From assembly GCA_009692205.1 (NCBI GenBank), contig SHZR01000005.1, positions 1 to 64,000 of the forward strand: a DNA stretch of 64,000 nucleotides, read 5' to 3'. The translations under genes and the position numbers were made by a program. Source of the DNA: Gemmatimonadota bacterium (GTDB taxonomy: Bacteria; Gemmatimonadota; Gemmatimonadetes; Longimicrobiales; Gaopeijiaceae). The stretch's first letter is position 1. Every line of letters begins with the position of its first letter. Of this stretch, positions 15,658 to 24,448 are shown one piece after another. The notes below the pieces were generated by a model. That model was not told the origin of the DNA and ran no database searches. It saw only the letters and a program-made list of their open reading frames with translations.

Positions 15658-16521
15658 CCCACGGACGAACGCGCCCTCCTCGGCCGCGACCGCGGCGGTC
15701 ACTTGGTCGACCTCCCGCGGGAGCGGCGCGGCGGCGCTCTCGGTACTCTCAGCGCCTACCGCGTTCGCGTCGAAGGTCGGGACCTGAGTCTTCGGTGCCT
15801 CGTCTCGAGGCACCTGGCCGTACTCAGCGATCGCGACCGAAATATTGTCGTCGCTCCCACCGTCGAACGCCGCCGTCACCATGGCCTGGGCCGCTCCACG
15901 CGGACCGCCAGACTGCACGAAGAGATCGCGCAGATCGTCGTCAGAAAGCGTCTTGTAGAGTCCATCGGAGCAGACGACGAAGGCCGAGTCGCCCTCCAAC
16001 GGGAACGGCCCGAAGACGTCGACCTCGACCTCCTCGTCGGTCCCGATCGAGCGGGTGAGCGCATCCCGCCACGGCGTGGCCATCGCCTCCGCCTTGGACT
16101 GGCCCCGCTTCATCGCCTCGGCGACGAACGAGTGGTCCTCGGTCACTTGGCGAATGCCGCTCGCAGAGATCAGGTAGATCCGGCTGTCGCCGACGTTCGC
16201 CACGCGGAACTGGGCACCATCGATGAGGACGGCAACCATCGTCGTCCCCATGCCCTGCTTGCCGGGCTCCGTCGCCATCTGGTGGACGCGCTCGTTGGCC
16301 CGTCGGAAGGCATCACCGAGCTCCGCGCCCTCCGCCAGCGCGTCCTGGAGCGTGCGAAGCGCGAGAGCGCTCGCGACCTCACCCGCCGCATGTCCGCCCA
16401 TGCCGTCGGCGACCGCCACCAGCGCACGACCGTCGGACAGGAGATCGGCGAAGACCGAGTCCTCTTGGTAAGGCCGTTTGCCCGGGATCGACTCGACCGC
16501 GATGCGAGGCTGTTGCGCCAC
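15583..16521 (-). CDS. PP2C-family Ser/Thr protein phosphatase with membrane tail
   Basis: This 312-residue protein has the PP2C domain at about residues 5-235. Metal-site motifs are QEDSVF, VADGMGGHAAGE, VCSDGLYKTLSDDD and GSDDNISV; GMGTTMV and RVANVGDSRIYLI are also typical. An acidic Thr/Ala linker follows, then a C-terminal membrane helix made of Val/Ala repeats (about 290-310). It should dephosphorylate targets of Hanks-type kinases at the inner membrane; no kinase gene is in the window. Its length with a C-terminal anchor is like Stp/PrpC relatives such as PstP. Confidence 0.92.
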   Translation of the reverse strand: MAQQPRIAVESIPGKRPYQEDSVFADLLSDGRALVAVADGMGGHAAGEVASALALRTLQDALAEGAELGDAFRRANERVHQMATEPGKQGMGTTMVAVLIDGAQFRVANVGDSRIYLISASGIRQVTEDHSFVAEAMKRGQSKAEAMATPWRDALTRSIGTDEEVEVDVFGPFPLEGDSAFVVCSDGLYKTLSDDDLRDLFVQSGGPRGAAQAMVTAAFDGGSDDNISVAIAEYGQVPRDEAPKTQVPTFDANAVGAESTESAAAPLPREVDQVTAAVAAEEGAFVRGLPVTAVVAVAVVVAVVVAILVFGS

Positions 16522-16604
16522 CTACGAACCTCTCTTGGCGAGAGCGGAAACTGCTCAAGTATCTACAGATAGGCCGCAGGAAGGCCAGGAGCAAGACGGA
16601 GCGC

Positions 16605-17639
16605 TCAGCTCGGCGTTCGAGCCTTGTTGATTACCGTCTGGGTCGGGAACGGAATCTCGATGCCCTCGCGGGCGTAGCGACGATGGAGACGCTTGATGAA
16701 CTCGTGGCGGACCGCGCCCTGACTCTGGAAGTCCCGCACCTTCAGGCGCACAACGAAGTCGATGCTCGACGACCCGAATTCCCGGTAGAACAGCTGCGGC
16801 GGTTCCTCGGGCATGCCGCCCTCCACGCTCGTGAGCACGTCGCGAGCCACTTCGACCGTAACGCGTTGCACGTGGTCCAGATCGCTGTCGTAGCTGACGC
16901 CCACGTTCACGCTGACCCACAGCTCGGTCGTGGGCAGCGTGTAGTTCTTCACGATGGAGGAAGCCAGGACCGAGTTGGGCACGGCGAGGAGGCTCCCATC
17001 GGGAACCGTCTCGATGGTCGTGTTGCGTGCCCTCACGTCCGTGACGCGCCCCTCCTCGCCCGAGGAGAGCCGAACGAAGTCCCGCGGGCGCACCTGCCGC
17101 GAGAGAATGATCTGGACGCCGGCGAATAAATTGCCGAGCGTGTCCTGGAGCGCCAAAGCGACCGCCAGGCCTCCGATCCCGAGTGCGGTGATCAGCGGCG
17201 TGATGTTGATCCCCAGATTCTGGAGCACGAGGATCACGGCGAGCGACGCGATCGCGAGGCGCACCAGGTTCACGACCAGCGTGGGGGACTGCATGGTCCC
17301 CGTGGCCTGCGCCGATACGATCTCGACCGCGCCCCCCGCGAGGCGCATGAGCGCGAGCGCCACCGAGCCGACCAGCACGATCGTGAGCGCCGCTCGCAGC
17401 CACGCGCCCGGCTCCACGCCGGCGACCGTCAGCGCCAGGTAGAGGCCGCCGGTCCCGAGCCAGATGGTGGGGAGCCCGCGCACCGACCTGAGCAACAAGT
17501 CGTCCCACTTGAAGCGCGTCGTCTCGGCGAAGCGGCGGATCCGAGCCACCACGAGGCGCTCCACGAGCCGGCCCAGCAGGAGGCCGCCGACCGCGAACGC
17601 AACGCGTTGAACCCAAGGAAGCTGCAGGAACTCGATCAT
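16605..17639 (-). CDS. MscS-family mechanosensitive channel
   Basis: This 344-residue protein has four predicted membrane segments in the first 190 residues, then the pore-lining helix and beta domain of MscS: ITALGIGGLAVALALQDTLG, NLFAGVQIILSRQVRPRDFV, GRVTDVRARNTTIETVPDGS and PNSVLASSIVKNY. It should open under membrane tension and release solutes. The C-terminal alpha/beta domain ends in FPTQTVINKART. It stands 83 bases upstream of the PP2C gene on the same strand. Confidence 0.93.
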   Translation of the reverse strand: MIEFLQLPWVQRVAFAVGGLLLGRLVERLVVARIRRFAETTRFKWDDLLLRSVRGLPTIWLGTGGLYLALTVAGVEPGAWLRAALTIVLVGSVALALMRLAGGAVEIVSAQATGTMQSPTLVVNLVRLAIASLAVILVLQNLGINITPLITALGIGGLAVALALQDTLGNLFAGVQIILSRQVRPRDFVRLSSGEEGRVTDVRARNTTIETVPDGSLLAVPNSVLASSIVKNYTLPTTELWVSVNVGVSYDSDLDHVQRVTVEVARDVLTSVEGGMPEEPPQLFYREFGSSSIDFVVRLKVRDFQSQGAVRHEFIKRLHRRYAREGIEIPFPTQTVINKARTPS

Positions 17640-17730
17640 GGCATCGGGCCGGGGAGTACGTCACGGAGCTTCTGCCCCAAACATGGCCCGCCGCCGGCCG
17701 AAGCAGTAGATGGAGTCGCTCGCTCGCGCG

Positions 17731-18180
17731 TCAGGCGCCGCCCATACCCAGCGCGCGGGCAGCCCACACGAGTACGCCGTAGCGAGTCGCGGTGCCGCCG
17801 AGGCCCGCGAGTGCGAACACCAGGAACGGGACGCGGAGCACGCCGCTCGCCAGCGTGACCAGGTAGAACGGCGGTACGGACACCGCAGATCCGAAGAAGA
17901 CCGCGGCCGCCAGGAGCGCGGGGCGCTTTCTGTAGCGCTCCGCCCGCCCCAACGCGGCCCGTGCGCGCTTCGGCAGCCGCTCGGGGGCCCAGCGCGTGAG
18001 GCCGTAGAGCGACGCCTTGGCGGCCATCTGTCCGAACGCGCATGCGAGGACCAGCGGCAGCAGCGCCTCCGACGGCAGCACGACCGCGGCGGCGAGGAGG
18101 AAGAGCTCGGCGTTGACCCAGGGGAGGATGCCGCCAACCACGCACCCCACCGCCGCGCCGAAGACGACGCCGGCGTCCAT
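17731..18180 (-). CDS. Small VTT/DedA-like membrane protein
   Basis: This 149-residue protein has four or five hydrophobic segments with a VTT (SNARE-associated) pattern: WVNAELFLLAAAVVLP, LACAFGQMAAKASLYGL, FFGSAVSVPPFYLVTLASGV and a C-terminal helix. It is shorter than DedA (about 200). The ATG at 18180 begins clear membrane coding; the frame is open further upstream to 18360 but with Arg-rich shadow sequence. Its start overlaps the end of the membrane-protein gene before it, where a frameshift seems to lie. Confidence 0.7.
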   Translation of the reverse strand: MDAGVVFGAAVGCVVGGILPWVNAELFLLAAAVVLPSEALLPLVLACAFGQMAAKASLYGLTRWAPERLPKRARAALGRAERYRKRPALLAAAVFFGSAVSVPPFYLVTLASGVLRVPFLVFALAGLGGTATRYGVLVWAARALGMGGA

Positions 18181-18182
18181 TT

Positions 18183-18851
18183 CCCTCCGGCCCCGACCCG
18201 TGCCCGACTCGCATCCGGCACCCCCCGAACAATCAGGTAGAAGCTCACGCCCATGAGCGCGTGGGCCATGTCGATGTGGTTGAACCAGCGACCTAGGGAG
18301 AGTTCGAACACGTACACGCGGCCGGTCAGCAACGACACCATCAGCCCCGACGCCACCCAACCCCCGCGGTCATCCCTGCCTCGCTGAGCGAGCGCCTCCA
18401 CGACGATCACCGGGATCAGGCCGACGGCGGTGTGGGCGATGAGCAGCAGCATCTCCGGACCCAGCGCCACGTTCGCCGCCAAGAAGAGCGCCGCTTGGGC
18501 GCCAGCCACCCACTCGAGCCGGCTCCTCGTCACCGACTGCGCACGCGACGCGATCGTGGCTCGTTGGGCGAAGTAGACCGCGGCGCCGGTCGCGAGGCTC
18601 GAGGTCCAGAGCATCGACGCCAGCACACCGCCCCCGAGCAGGTGCCGAAGTCCGTGCTTCGGAACGCCCGCGAGCGTCGCGAGTGCCATCGCGGCGAAGA
18701 AGAGCGTCCACCCTGTCCGCCGCTCGGAGCCCGCGCCCCTTAGATGGCGCGCATAATATGCGCACTGAAGCGCCACAATGAGATTCGTTCCGGCGGTGAC
18801 CGGAGATCTGATCGTCACGCCCCACACTTCGATCCAGGTCGTCGTGTCCAC
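18183..18851 (-). CDS. Multi-pass membrane protein, function unknown (3' end unclear)
   Basis: From GTG 18851 about 220 residues of membrane protein are read: VDTTTWIEVWGVTIRSPVTA, NLIVALQCAYYARHL, FFAAMALATLAGVPKHGLRH, a further three or four helices, and FNHIDMAHALMGVSFYLIV. Several histidines lie near helix ends. The frame does not stop at the end of this unit: it stays open to 17661 through Ser/Arg-rich residues that are a shadow of the VTT gene. A one-base change near 18190 probably removed the true stop. It starts 39 bases after the epimerase gene, so they are likely co-transcribed. Confidence 0.6.
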
Positions 18852-18889
18852 GGTCAGTTCCCCGCCGCCGCAGCCGCGTGGTTCACCTT

Positions 18890-19873
18890 TTACCAGCGGA
18901 ACGCGTCCGTGAGGCCGACCTCCGGGAGCAGCGCAGGAGCCCAGCCGAGCTCGCGACGGGCGCGCTCGGACGTGAAGGGGTTGCCTCGCGTGAGCATGTC
19001 GAGCGTGCCACGAGCGTGGCGAGCGAGGTCGCTCCGCCCGAGCCCCCGCACGACCCAACCGAGGGCGCAGAAGCCGGCGCGACCCGCACTCGCGGGCACG
19101 TCCGGCGCCCAGATGCGGCGCTCGAGCCCGGCTTCGGCGCATCGCACGAGGTCGGTCACGGTCACGGAGTGATCATTCGTGAGCAGGTAGACGCGCCCGG
19201 CAGCAGCCTCCGTCGTGCCTGCGAGAACGGCTCCTTCGGCCACACTCGACGCATGCACGACCGTGAGCGGGATGCGCCCCCCCGCGATGCGAGGAAAGAA
19301 GCCCCGGGCGAGCACCGGCCCGACCCGAGGGGCGAACTGGCGGTCGCGGCGGCCATACATCACGGGCGGACGCACGATGGCCGCCCAGACCCGGCCGTCC
19401 TCGTGGGCCTGGAGAACGAGCCGCTCCGCCTCCTGCTTGGAGCGCCCGTAGACGTCGTGCTCGGGCAGGACCGGCAGCGGCGCCCACTCGTCGGTCGGCT
19501 CGGGCCGGTAGCGCTCGCCGCCGTACACCGCCGTGCTGCTCACATGCACGAGGCGGGCACCGGCCACCTCCGCGGCGCGGACGACGTGCTCCGTCCCCTC
19601 CACGTTGCCCTGGCGAAACGCCTCCCAGTCCCCGCCCGACCCGATCACGGCGGCGGCGTGGAAGACGACATCGCACCCCGCGGCGGCGCGAACCATCGAG
19701 TCCGCGTCCTCGATGCGCCCCTCCACCACCTCGGCGCCGTTCTCCTCGAGCCACGACCCCGCGGCCTTCGTGCGCGTGAGCGCCCGCACCTTCCAGCCGC
19801 CGACCGCGAGGCGCTCCACGAGGTAGGAGCCCAGCATGCCCGTGGCGCCGGTCACGAGCGCGCGAGGGCTCAT
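18890..19873 (-). CDS. NAD-dependent epimerase/dehydratase (extended SDR)
   Basis: This 327-residue protein has an N-terminal Rossmann motif (LVTGATGMLGSYLVERL), an HAAAVIG strand and the active-site pattern STAVYG followed by YGRSKQEAE (Tyr-x3-Lys), then PPVMYGRRDRQF. This is the extended SDR family that acts on nucleotide sugars or sterol-like substrates; the exact substrate cannot be read. The ATG at 19873 overlaps the stop of the PQQ dehydrogenase gene by four bases (ATGA), so the two are translationally coupled. An Arg-rich extension to 20059 was rejected. Confidence 0.9.
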   Translation of the reverse strand: MSPRALVTGATGMLGSYLVERLAVGGWKVRALTRTKAAGSWLEENGAEVVEGRIEDADSMVRAAAGCDVVFHAAAVIGSGGDWEAFRQGNVEGTEHVVRAAEVAGARLVHVSSTAVYGGERYRPEPTDEWAPLPVLPEHDVYGRSKQEAERLVLQAHEDGRVWAAIVRPPVMYGRRDRQFAPRVGPVLARGFFPRIAGGRIPLTVVHASSVAEGAVLAGTTEAAAGRVYLLTNDHSVTVTDLVRCAEAGLERRIWAPDVPASAGRAGFCALGWVVRGLGRSDLARHARGTLDMLTRGNPFTSERARRELGWAPALLPEVGLTDAFRW

Positions 19874-21861
19874 CGGGCCGCCTCCCTCGCCCCGAGCGCT
19901 TCGGGCGCGGGCAGCGCGAACGCGATCAGGTGGTCCCCAAGGCTCGAGCGGATCCCATCGTGGCCGCCCGCGGCGATCACCACGAACTGCCGCCCGCCCG
20001 GACGCGCCCGATAGGTCAGGGGAGACGCCTGGGCGGACGCGGGCAGCTTCCCGGTCCAAACGACCTCACCGGTGGCCAGGTCGAACGCGCGCAGCCGCCG
20101 ATCCATCGTCGCCGCGATGAAGATCAGCCCGCCGGTCACGAGCGGCCCGCCCATGTTGGGCGAGCCCCACCGCATTGGCGTCGGCACCTTGGTGAGGTCG
20201 GTCAGCCTCCCGAGGGGAACCTCCCATGCGAGCTCGCCCGTCCTCATGTCGACCGCGTGCAGCATGCCCCACGGCGGCGGACTGCACGGAATGCCCAGGG
20301 GCGAAAGCAGCGGCTCGCGGCGCACCGCATACGGGGTGCCCGCCTGGCCGGCGAGCGAGGACTTCCCGTCCGTTGCGGGCGCGGCCGTGTCCGCGACCTC
20401 TCGCGGGATCAGCGTGGCGACCATCGCCACCCTGTTCGTGTTCGTGACGAGCAGTCCGCTGCGTGGGTCGAACGCGACGCCGCCCCACTCCATCCCCCCG
20501 ATGAAGCCAGGGTAGGCGATCGTGCCGCGAATGCTGGGCGGAGCATAGACGCCGTCGGAGCGGAGCGCGTCGATACGGCTGCGACACGCGGCTCGATCGA
20601 ACGGCGTGAGCCCCCAGGCATCCTCCGGACCGAGCCCCTGCGGCGCGAGCGGACGCGGGAGCACCAGCATCGGCTGGGTCGGCGAGACGAGCTCACCAGG
20701 TACATCGCTCGCGGGAACCGGCTGCTCCACGATCGGGAAGAGCGGCTCGCCCGTCTCGCGATGGAAGACGAACAGGTAGCCCATCTTCGTGGCCTGAACC
20801 ACCGCGGGAATGAGCACGCCGTCCCGCTCGAGCTCGATCAACGCCGGGGGGCTAGGGAGGTCGTAGTCCCAGAGATCGTGGTGCACCATCTGGAAGTGCC
20901 AGACCACCTCGCCCGTGGAGGCGCGCAGCGCGACAAGCGAGTTCGCGAACCCGTTGTCGCCGGGCCTGAGACCGCCGAAGTGATCCGGGCTCGGGCTGCC
21001 CGTCGGCACGAACACGAGGTCGCGCTCCGCGTCCGCGGTGATCGTGGCCCACGTGTTCGCGGCGCCCGCCGGAGTCCAATCGCCATCCTGCGCGGCGGCG
21101 CCGACGCCAGGAAGTGGCTCCCACGACCACCGCACGGCACCCGTGCGAGCGTCGAACGCTCGCACCACGCCGCTCGGCGCGTCGGCGAAGTGACTGTCGA
21201 AGATCGAGGAGCCGACCACCACGAGTCTGTTCACAACCGCCGGGGGCGCGGTCTGCGTGTACTGGGCGCGACACCCCTCGATGCGGGCGACGCCCTCTCC
21301 GAGGTCGACACTTCCGCCCCCCGCGAAGTCCGAGCACGGCATCCCCGTGGCCGCGTCCAACGAGAAGAGCCGCCCGTCATACGCCGCCAGGAAGATCCGG
21401 CTCGCGCATTCGTCGGGGGCGGCGCGCTCGGGATCCGTCCAGTGCGACAGCCCCCTCGACGTAACCATCGAGTGGAGCCGGTCGGTCCGGTCGAGTTCAG
21501 GGTCGAACGCCCACAGTGCGGCACCCGTCTCCGCGTCCAACGCGATGGCGCGACTGTAGGGCGTGGACACGTAGAGCACGCCGTCCACCATGATCGGCGT
21601 GGCCTCGAACGCGGTCCCCGCCTTCCCGTCCTCGTGGCCGTGCACATCCCCGGTTCGGTAGGTCCACGCCACCTCCAGGTGACCCACGTTCTCCGGGGTG
21701 ATATCGGCGAGCGGCGAGTAGTGGTTACCGACGACGCCGTCCGCGGTGGGCCATGCGGCGGGCTCGAGGCCGGGAACGAACCGCGGCACGCCTTCTCTCG
21801 AGGCCGCGGTGGCGACCAGTGCGAACACCGCAGCGATCACGAGCCATCCCATGCGAGACAT
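19870..21861 (-). CDS. Secreted PQQ-dependent (quinoprotein) dehydrogenase
   Basis: This 663-residue protein has a signal peptide (LVIAAVFALVATAAS) and an eight-bladed quinoprotein propeller. Typical blade sequences are HYSPLADITPENVGHLEVAW, YVSTPYSRAIALDAETGA, TPAGAANTWATITADAE, DLWDYDLPSPPALIEL and LRAFDLATGEVVWTGKLP. It is close to glucose/sugar-type PQQ dehydrogenases without the N-terminal membrane domain, acting in the periplasm and feeding electrons to quinone or cytochrome c. The substrate is unknown. The coupled epimerase downstream hints at sugar or alcohol oxidation. It is divergent from a propeller/cytochrome-like pair. Confidence 0.92.
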   Translation of the reverse strand: MSRMGWLVIAAVFALVATAASREGVPRFVPGLEPAAWPTADGVVGNHYSPLADITPENVGHLEVAWTYRTGDVHGHEDGKAGTAFEATPIMVDGVLYVSTPYSRAIALDAETGAALWAFDPELDRTDRLHSMVTSRGLSHWTDPERAAPDECASRIFLAAYDGRLFSLDAATGMPCSDFAGGGSVDLGEGVARIEGCRAQYTQTAPPAVVNRLVVVGSSIFDSHFADAPSGVVRAFDARTGAVRWSWEPLPGVGAAAQDGDWTPAGAANTWATITADAERDLVFVPTGSPSPDHFGGLRPGDNGFANSLVALRASTGEVVWHFQMVHHDLWDYDLPSPPALIELERDGVLIPAVVQATKMGYLFVFHRETGEPLFPIVEQPVPASDVPGELVSPTQPMLVLPRPLAPQGLGPEDAWGLTPFDRAACRSRIDALRSDGVYAPPSIRGTIAYPGFIGGMEWGGVAFDPRSGLLVTNTNRVAMVATLIPREVADTAAPATDGKSSLAGQAGTPYAVRREPLLSPLGIPCSPPPWGMLHAVDMRTGELAWEVPLGRLTDLTKVPTPMRWGSPNMGGPLVTGGLIFIAATMDRRLRAFDLATGEVVWTGKLPASAQASPLTYRARPGGRQFVVIAAGGHDGIRSSLGDHLIAFALPAPEALGAREAAR

Positions 21862-21878
21862 CGAGGCCTCCGGAGCGA

Positions 21879-21899
21879 GAAGTCGTTTGGGTCGACTTC
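21879..21899. other. Small inverted repeat in the divergent PQQ/propeller intergenic region
   Basis: GAAGTCG (21879-21885) and CGACTTC (21893-21899) are exact complements separated by seven bases, just upstream of the PQQ dehydrogenase start. It may be an operator. The remaining 180 bases to 22080 show no gene. Confidence 0.3.
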
Positions 21900-22079
21900 A
21901 CGATGCCGCGGCGGGCCCGCGCGCTCCCTCCGTCATGCGGCCGAGATGCCGCCTCGCCGCTAGGTAGGAAGTCCGCCTCGTGACGTAGGTCGAGGGAGTC
22001 GCAGGCCCGCACCACCTGGCATTTTGGGCACGCGGGCGCTAATTCCCACCGCGTTGGAGTCACTCAGCCCCGAGGTGCG

Positions 22080-23108
22080 ATGATGACCAGCGCTAGCCTG
22101 CGCCGACTGCTTGTCCTCGCTGTAGGATTCCTAGTCGTCGCGCCGCCCTTGAGCGCCCAGGCGGGGCGCGTCCGCATCATCCAGACGAACGCCGGCGGCG
22201 ACAACGTCCACCTGATCGACCCGACCACCCAACAGGTCGTCGACGTCATCATGGGGATCCAGATTCCGCACGGGGTCACCGCCGCGCCTGACGGCAGCGA
22301 GCTCTACATCACCAATGAGGTCGACCACACCGTCGACGTGGTGTCGACCGCGACGCTGCGCGTGACGGCCAAGATCCCGCTCTCCGACAACCCGAATAAC
22401 CTGGCGATCACGCCCGACGGCCGAAAACTCTACGTCGCCATCGCCGGGGCTCCGTGGGTCGACGTCATCGACACGCAGCAGCAGCGCCGCCTCACGCGAA
22501 TCCCGATGCTGAGCGGGGTGCACAACACGTACGTGACGCCGGACGGTCTCTTCGCCGTGGCGGGCATGATCGGCGCGCGCACCATGACCGTGATCGACAC
22601 GCAGACCGACATGCCGGTTTGGTCCGTCCACTTCGACGGAGGAGTTCGACCGATCGGGTTCGAGCGAAATCCCGATGGCTCGACCAAGCGAGCGTTCGTG
22701 CAGATCTCCGACTACCACGGATTCTATGTGGTCGACTGGGCCACGCGGAGCATCGTCGAGAGGATCCGAGCGCCCGAGCTACCGCTCTCGCAAGTGAGCA
22801 ACGACGCGCTCCAGGGCTCGCCCTCGCACGGGTTCGCGGTGTCTCCGGACGGAACGCAGCTGTGGACGACCAGCAAGCCGAACAGTCACCTCTACGTGTA
22901 CTCCCTACCCGACCTCCGCCTGCTCGGGGGCGTCGAGGTGGGACACGATCCGGACTGGCTCACCATGACCCCTGACGGACGCTTCGTATACTCGGCCAAC
23001 GCCGGCTCGAACAACGTGTCGGTCATCGACACGCGTGAAATCCGCGAGGTCGCGCGAATTCCGGTGGGCAACGTCCCGAAGCGGAACCACACGGTGGTGA
23101 TCCGATGA
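22080..23108 (+). CDS. YncE-like (YVTN) seven-bladed beta-propeller, secreted
   Basis: This 342-residue protein has a signal peptide ending near PPLSAQA and YVTN/cytochrome-D1-like blades: VVDVIMGIQIPHGVTAAPDG, LYITNEVDHTVDVV, NLAITPDGRKLYVA, WLTMTPDGRFVYSANAGSNN and VSVIDTREIREVARIPVG. Such proteins are periplasmic and may bind redox partners or a metal. The start is one of two adjacent ATG codons (22080 or 22083) after GAGGTG. The stop overlaps the start of the di-haem protein gene by four bases (ATGA), so the two proteins are made together. Confidence 0.88.
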   Translation: MMTSASLRRLLVLAVGFLVVAPPLSAQAGRVRIIQTNAGGDNVHLIDPTTQQVVDVIMGIQIPHGVTAAPDGSELYITNEVDHTVDVVSTATLRVTAKIPLSDNPNNLAITPDGRKLYVAIAGAPWVDVIDTQQQRRLTRIPMLSGVHNTYVTPDGLFAVAGMIGARTMTVIDTQTDMPVWSVHFDGGVRPIGFERNPDGSTKRAFVQISDYHGFYVVDWATRSIVERIRAPELPLSQVSNDALQGSPSHGFAVSPDGTQLWTTSKPNSHLYVYSLPDLRLLGGVEVGHDPDWLTMTPDGRFVYSANAGSNNVSVIDTREIREVARIPVGNVPKRNHTVVIR

Positions 23109-23950
23109 TCGTCCGTCGCCTCGTAGGACTCGCCGCAGGTGCGCTGGTGCTGGCCTCGATTCTTCCTTCGTCGACGGCTGCGCAGGCGCAGCGGCCGCTC
23201 AGCTTCGATCGTTACAAGGATGAAATCGAGGGAATCTTCATCGCACCCAGAGGCGGTCACGGACCGAGCCGCTCCCCGTGCGCGACCTGTCACATCGAGA
23301 GTGGCACGCCGCTCAAGCTGCAGCCGCTCCAGACGCGTCCGGACGGTACCGTGTTTTGGACCGAAGAGCAGTCGCGCCAGAATTTCGAGATCGTTTCGCG
23401 GCTCGTCGTGCCCGGGCAGCCGGAGCGGAGTCGTCTGTTGCTCAAGGCGCTCGCGGTGCAGGCGGGCGGGGCGCCCTTCCACGTGGGGGGCAAGTTCTTC
23501 CAGGGCCAGAATGACTCCGAGTGGCAACGCATGGCCGCATGGGTGCGCGACGCCGCCCCAGACCCCGCCGCCGCGGCCAGGACCCCACCCGCCCTCGACT
23601 TTGAGTTCTTCGAGTCGTGCGTTCAGCAGGTCTTCCAGAGCAAACGCCCGGGACGTATGGAGTGCGTTCACTGCCATGGCGGCGGCGGGAACAACTTCGC
23701 CCGCGAGATCGAAGACGGACGCGCGTACTGGAGCCTCGAGGAGTCACGCCAGAATTTCGAGGTGCTCAGGCGCTACATCGAGCCGGGGTACCCGCTCATG
23801 AGCCGCTTCCTGACGCACCCACTCTCCCCGGAAGCCGGTGGCGATCCCTACCACGGCGGCGGGCGTAGGTGGACGTCGCAGGAAGACCCGGAATGGATGA
23901 TGCTCGCGGCTTGGGTGGGGGGGGAGTCGCCTTCGTGTAGGGTGGGGTAA
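23105..23950 (+). CDS. Di-haem cytochrome-c-like protein with duplicated domain
   Basis: This 281-residue protein has a signal peptide and two CxxCH haem-attachment motifs, CATCH (59-63) and CVHCH (187-191). Each is followed by a matching block: EEQSRQNFEIVSRLVVPGQP with WQRMAAWV in the first half, LEESRQNFEVLRRYIEPGYP with WMMLAAWV in the second. The protein is therefore an internal duplication. It resembles planctomycete-type cytochrome c domains. A role in periplasmic electron transfer, perhaps from the PQQ enzyme encoded next door, is inferred from context. Confidence 0.85.
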   Translation: MIVRRLVGLAAGALVLASILPSSTAAQAQRPLSFDRYKDEIEGIFIAPRGGHGPSRSPCATCHIESGTPLKLQPLQTRPDGTVFWTEEQSRQNFEIVSRLVVPGQPERSRLLLKALAVQAGGAPFHVGGKFFQGQNDSEWQRMAAWVRDAAPDPAAAARTPPALDFEFFESCVQQVFQSKRPGRMECVHCHGGGGNNFAREIEDGRAYWSLEESRQNFEVLRRYIEPGYPLMSRFLTHPLSPEAGGDPYHGGGRRWTSQEDPEWMMLAAWVGGESPSCRVG

Positions 23951-24164
23951 ACCGCGACGCGCGGGGCCCCTCCCACGCTCGGCCCGCTCGCTCACTCTTG
24001 GTCGGTATTTCTGGGGGCTCGCTTACGACGCGGCTCTTAGACTGGCCGGCTCACGCGCGCATGTGCCACGCCGCGTCGATGACCTCGCCAGGGAGGGGCC
24101 CCGCGCGTCGCGGCGGGAGGCTCGATACGTCCTCAACTTTACGCGCCGAACCATTCAGCGAGTC

Positions 24165-24184
24165 CCGAGAGGGATGCCCCTCTC
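24165..24184. other. Hairpin in the long intergenic region before pfk
   Basis: CGAGAGGG, loop ATGC, CCCTCTCG: a perfect eight-base stem with no T run. It lies in the 498-base gap 23951-24448. No gene could be supported in that gap, but it may hold a terminator for the upstream operon and the pfk promoter. Confidence 0.35.
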
Positions 24185-24400
24185 GAAAGAGCGACGGGGG
24201 CCCGGTGGGGGCGTCCGCTCGGAGGGCGCATCGGGAGGAGCCCACACGAGCGCAAACGGGTCTGCCTGGCCGGGGCTCCGACAGCTAGCGCCCGGAGAGC
24301 GGACGCGACCGGTGCAGGCGTCCGCGTGTTCGGGATGGAGTTCAGGGGCACGGTGCGCGCGTCGTTCTGACGGTGCCTTAACCCCCCCCGAGTCGCTACA

Positions 24401-24430
24401 ATGGGCGTCCGGCAGTGGCCGGGCGCCCAT
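24401..24430 (+). promoter_or_regulatory. Strong hairpin in the pfk leader
   Basis: ATGGGCGTCCGGC (24401-24413), loop AGTG and GCCGGGCGCCCAT (24418-24430) form a 13-base stem with one G-U pair. It ends 18 bases before the pfk start codon, followed by TTCGTTTG. A TACAAT hexamer directly before it could be a -10, but no clear -35 fits. It could be an attenuator or mRNA-stability element. Confidence 0.4.
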
Positions 24431-24448
24431 TCGTTTGCACGAGAGCCC

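Noticed and set aside
18870-20014. Plus-strand frame opposite the epimerase
   Set aside because: No recognisable domain; the minus-strand SDR is clear.
24373-24401. Sigma-70 promoter for pfk with TACAAT
   Set aside because: No acceptable -35 at 16-18 bases; kept only as a remark in the hairpin entry.
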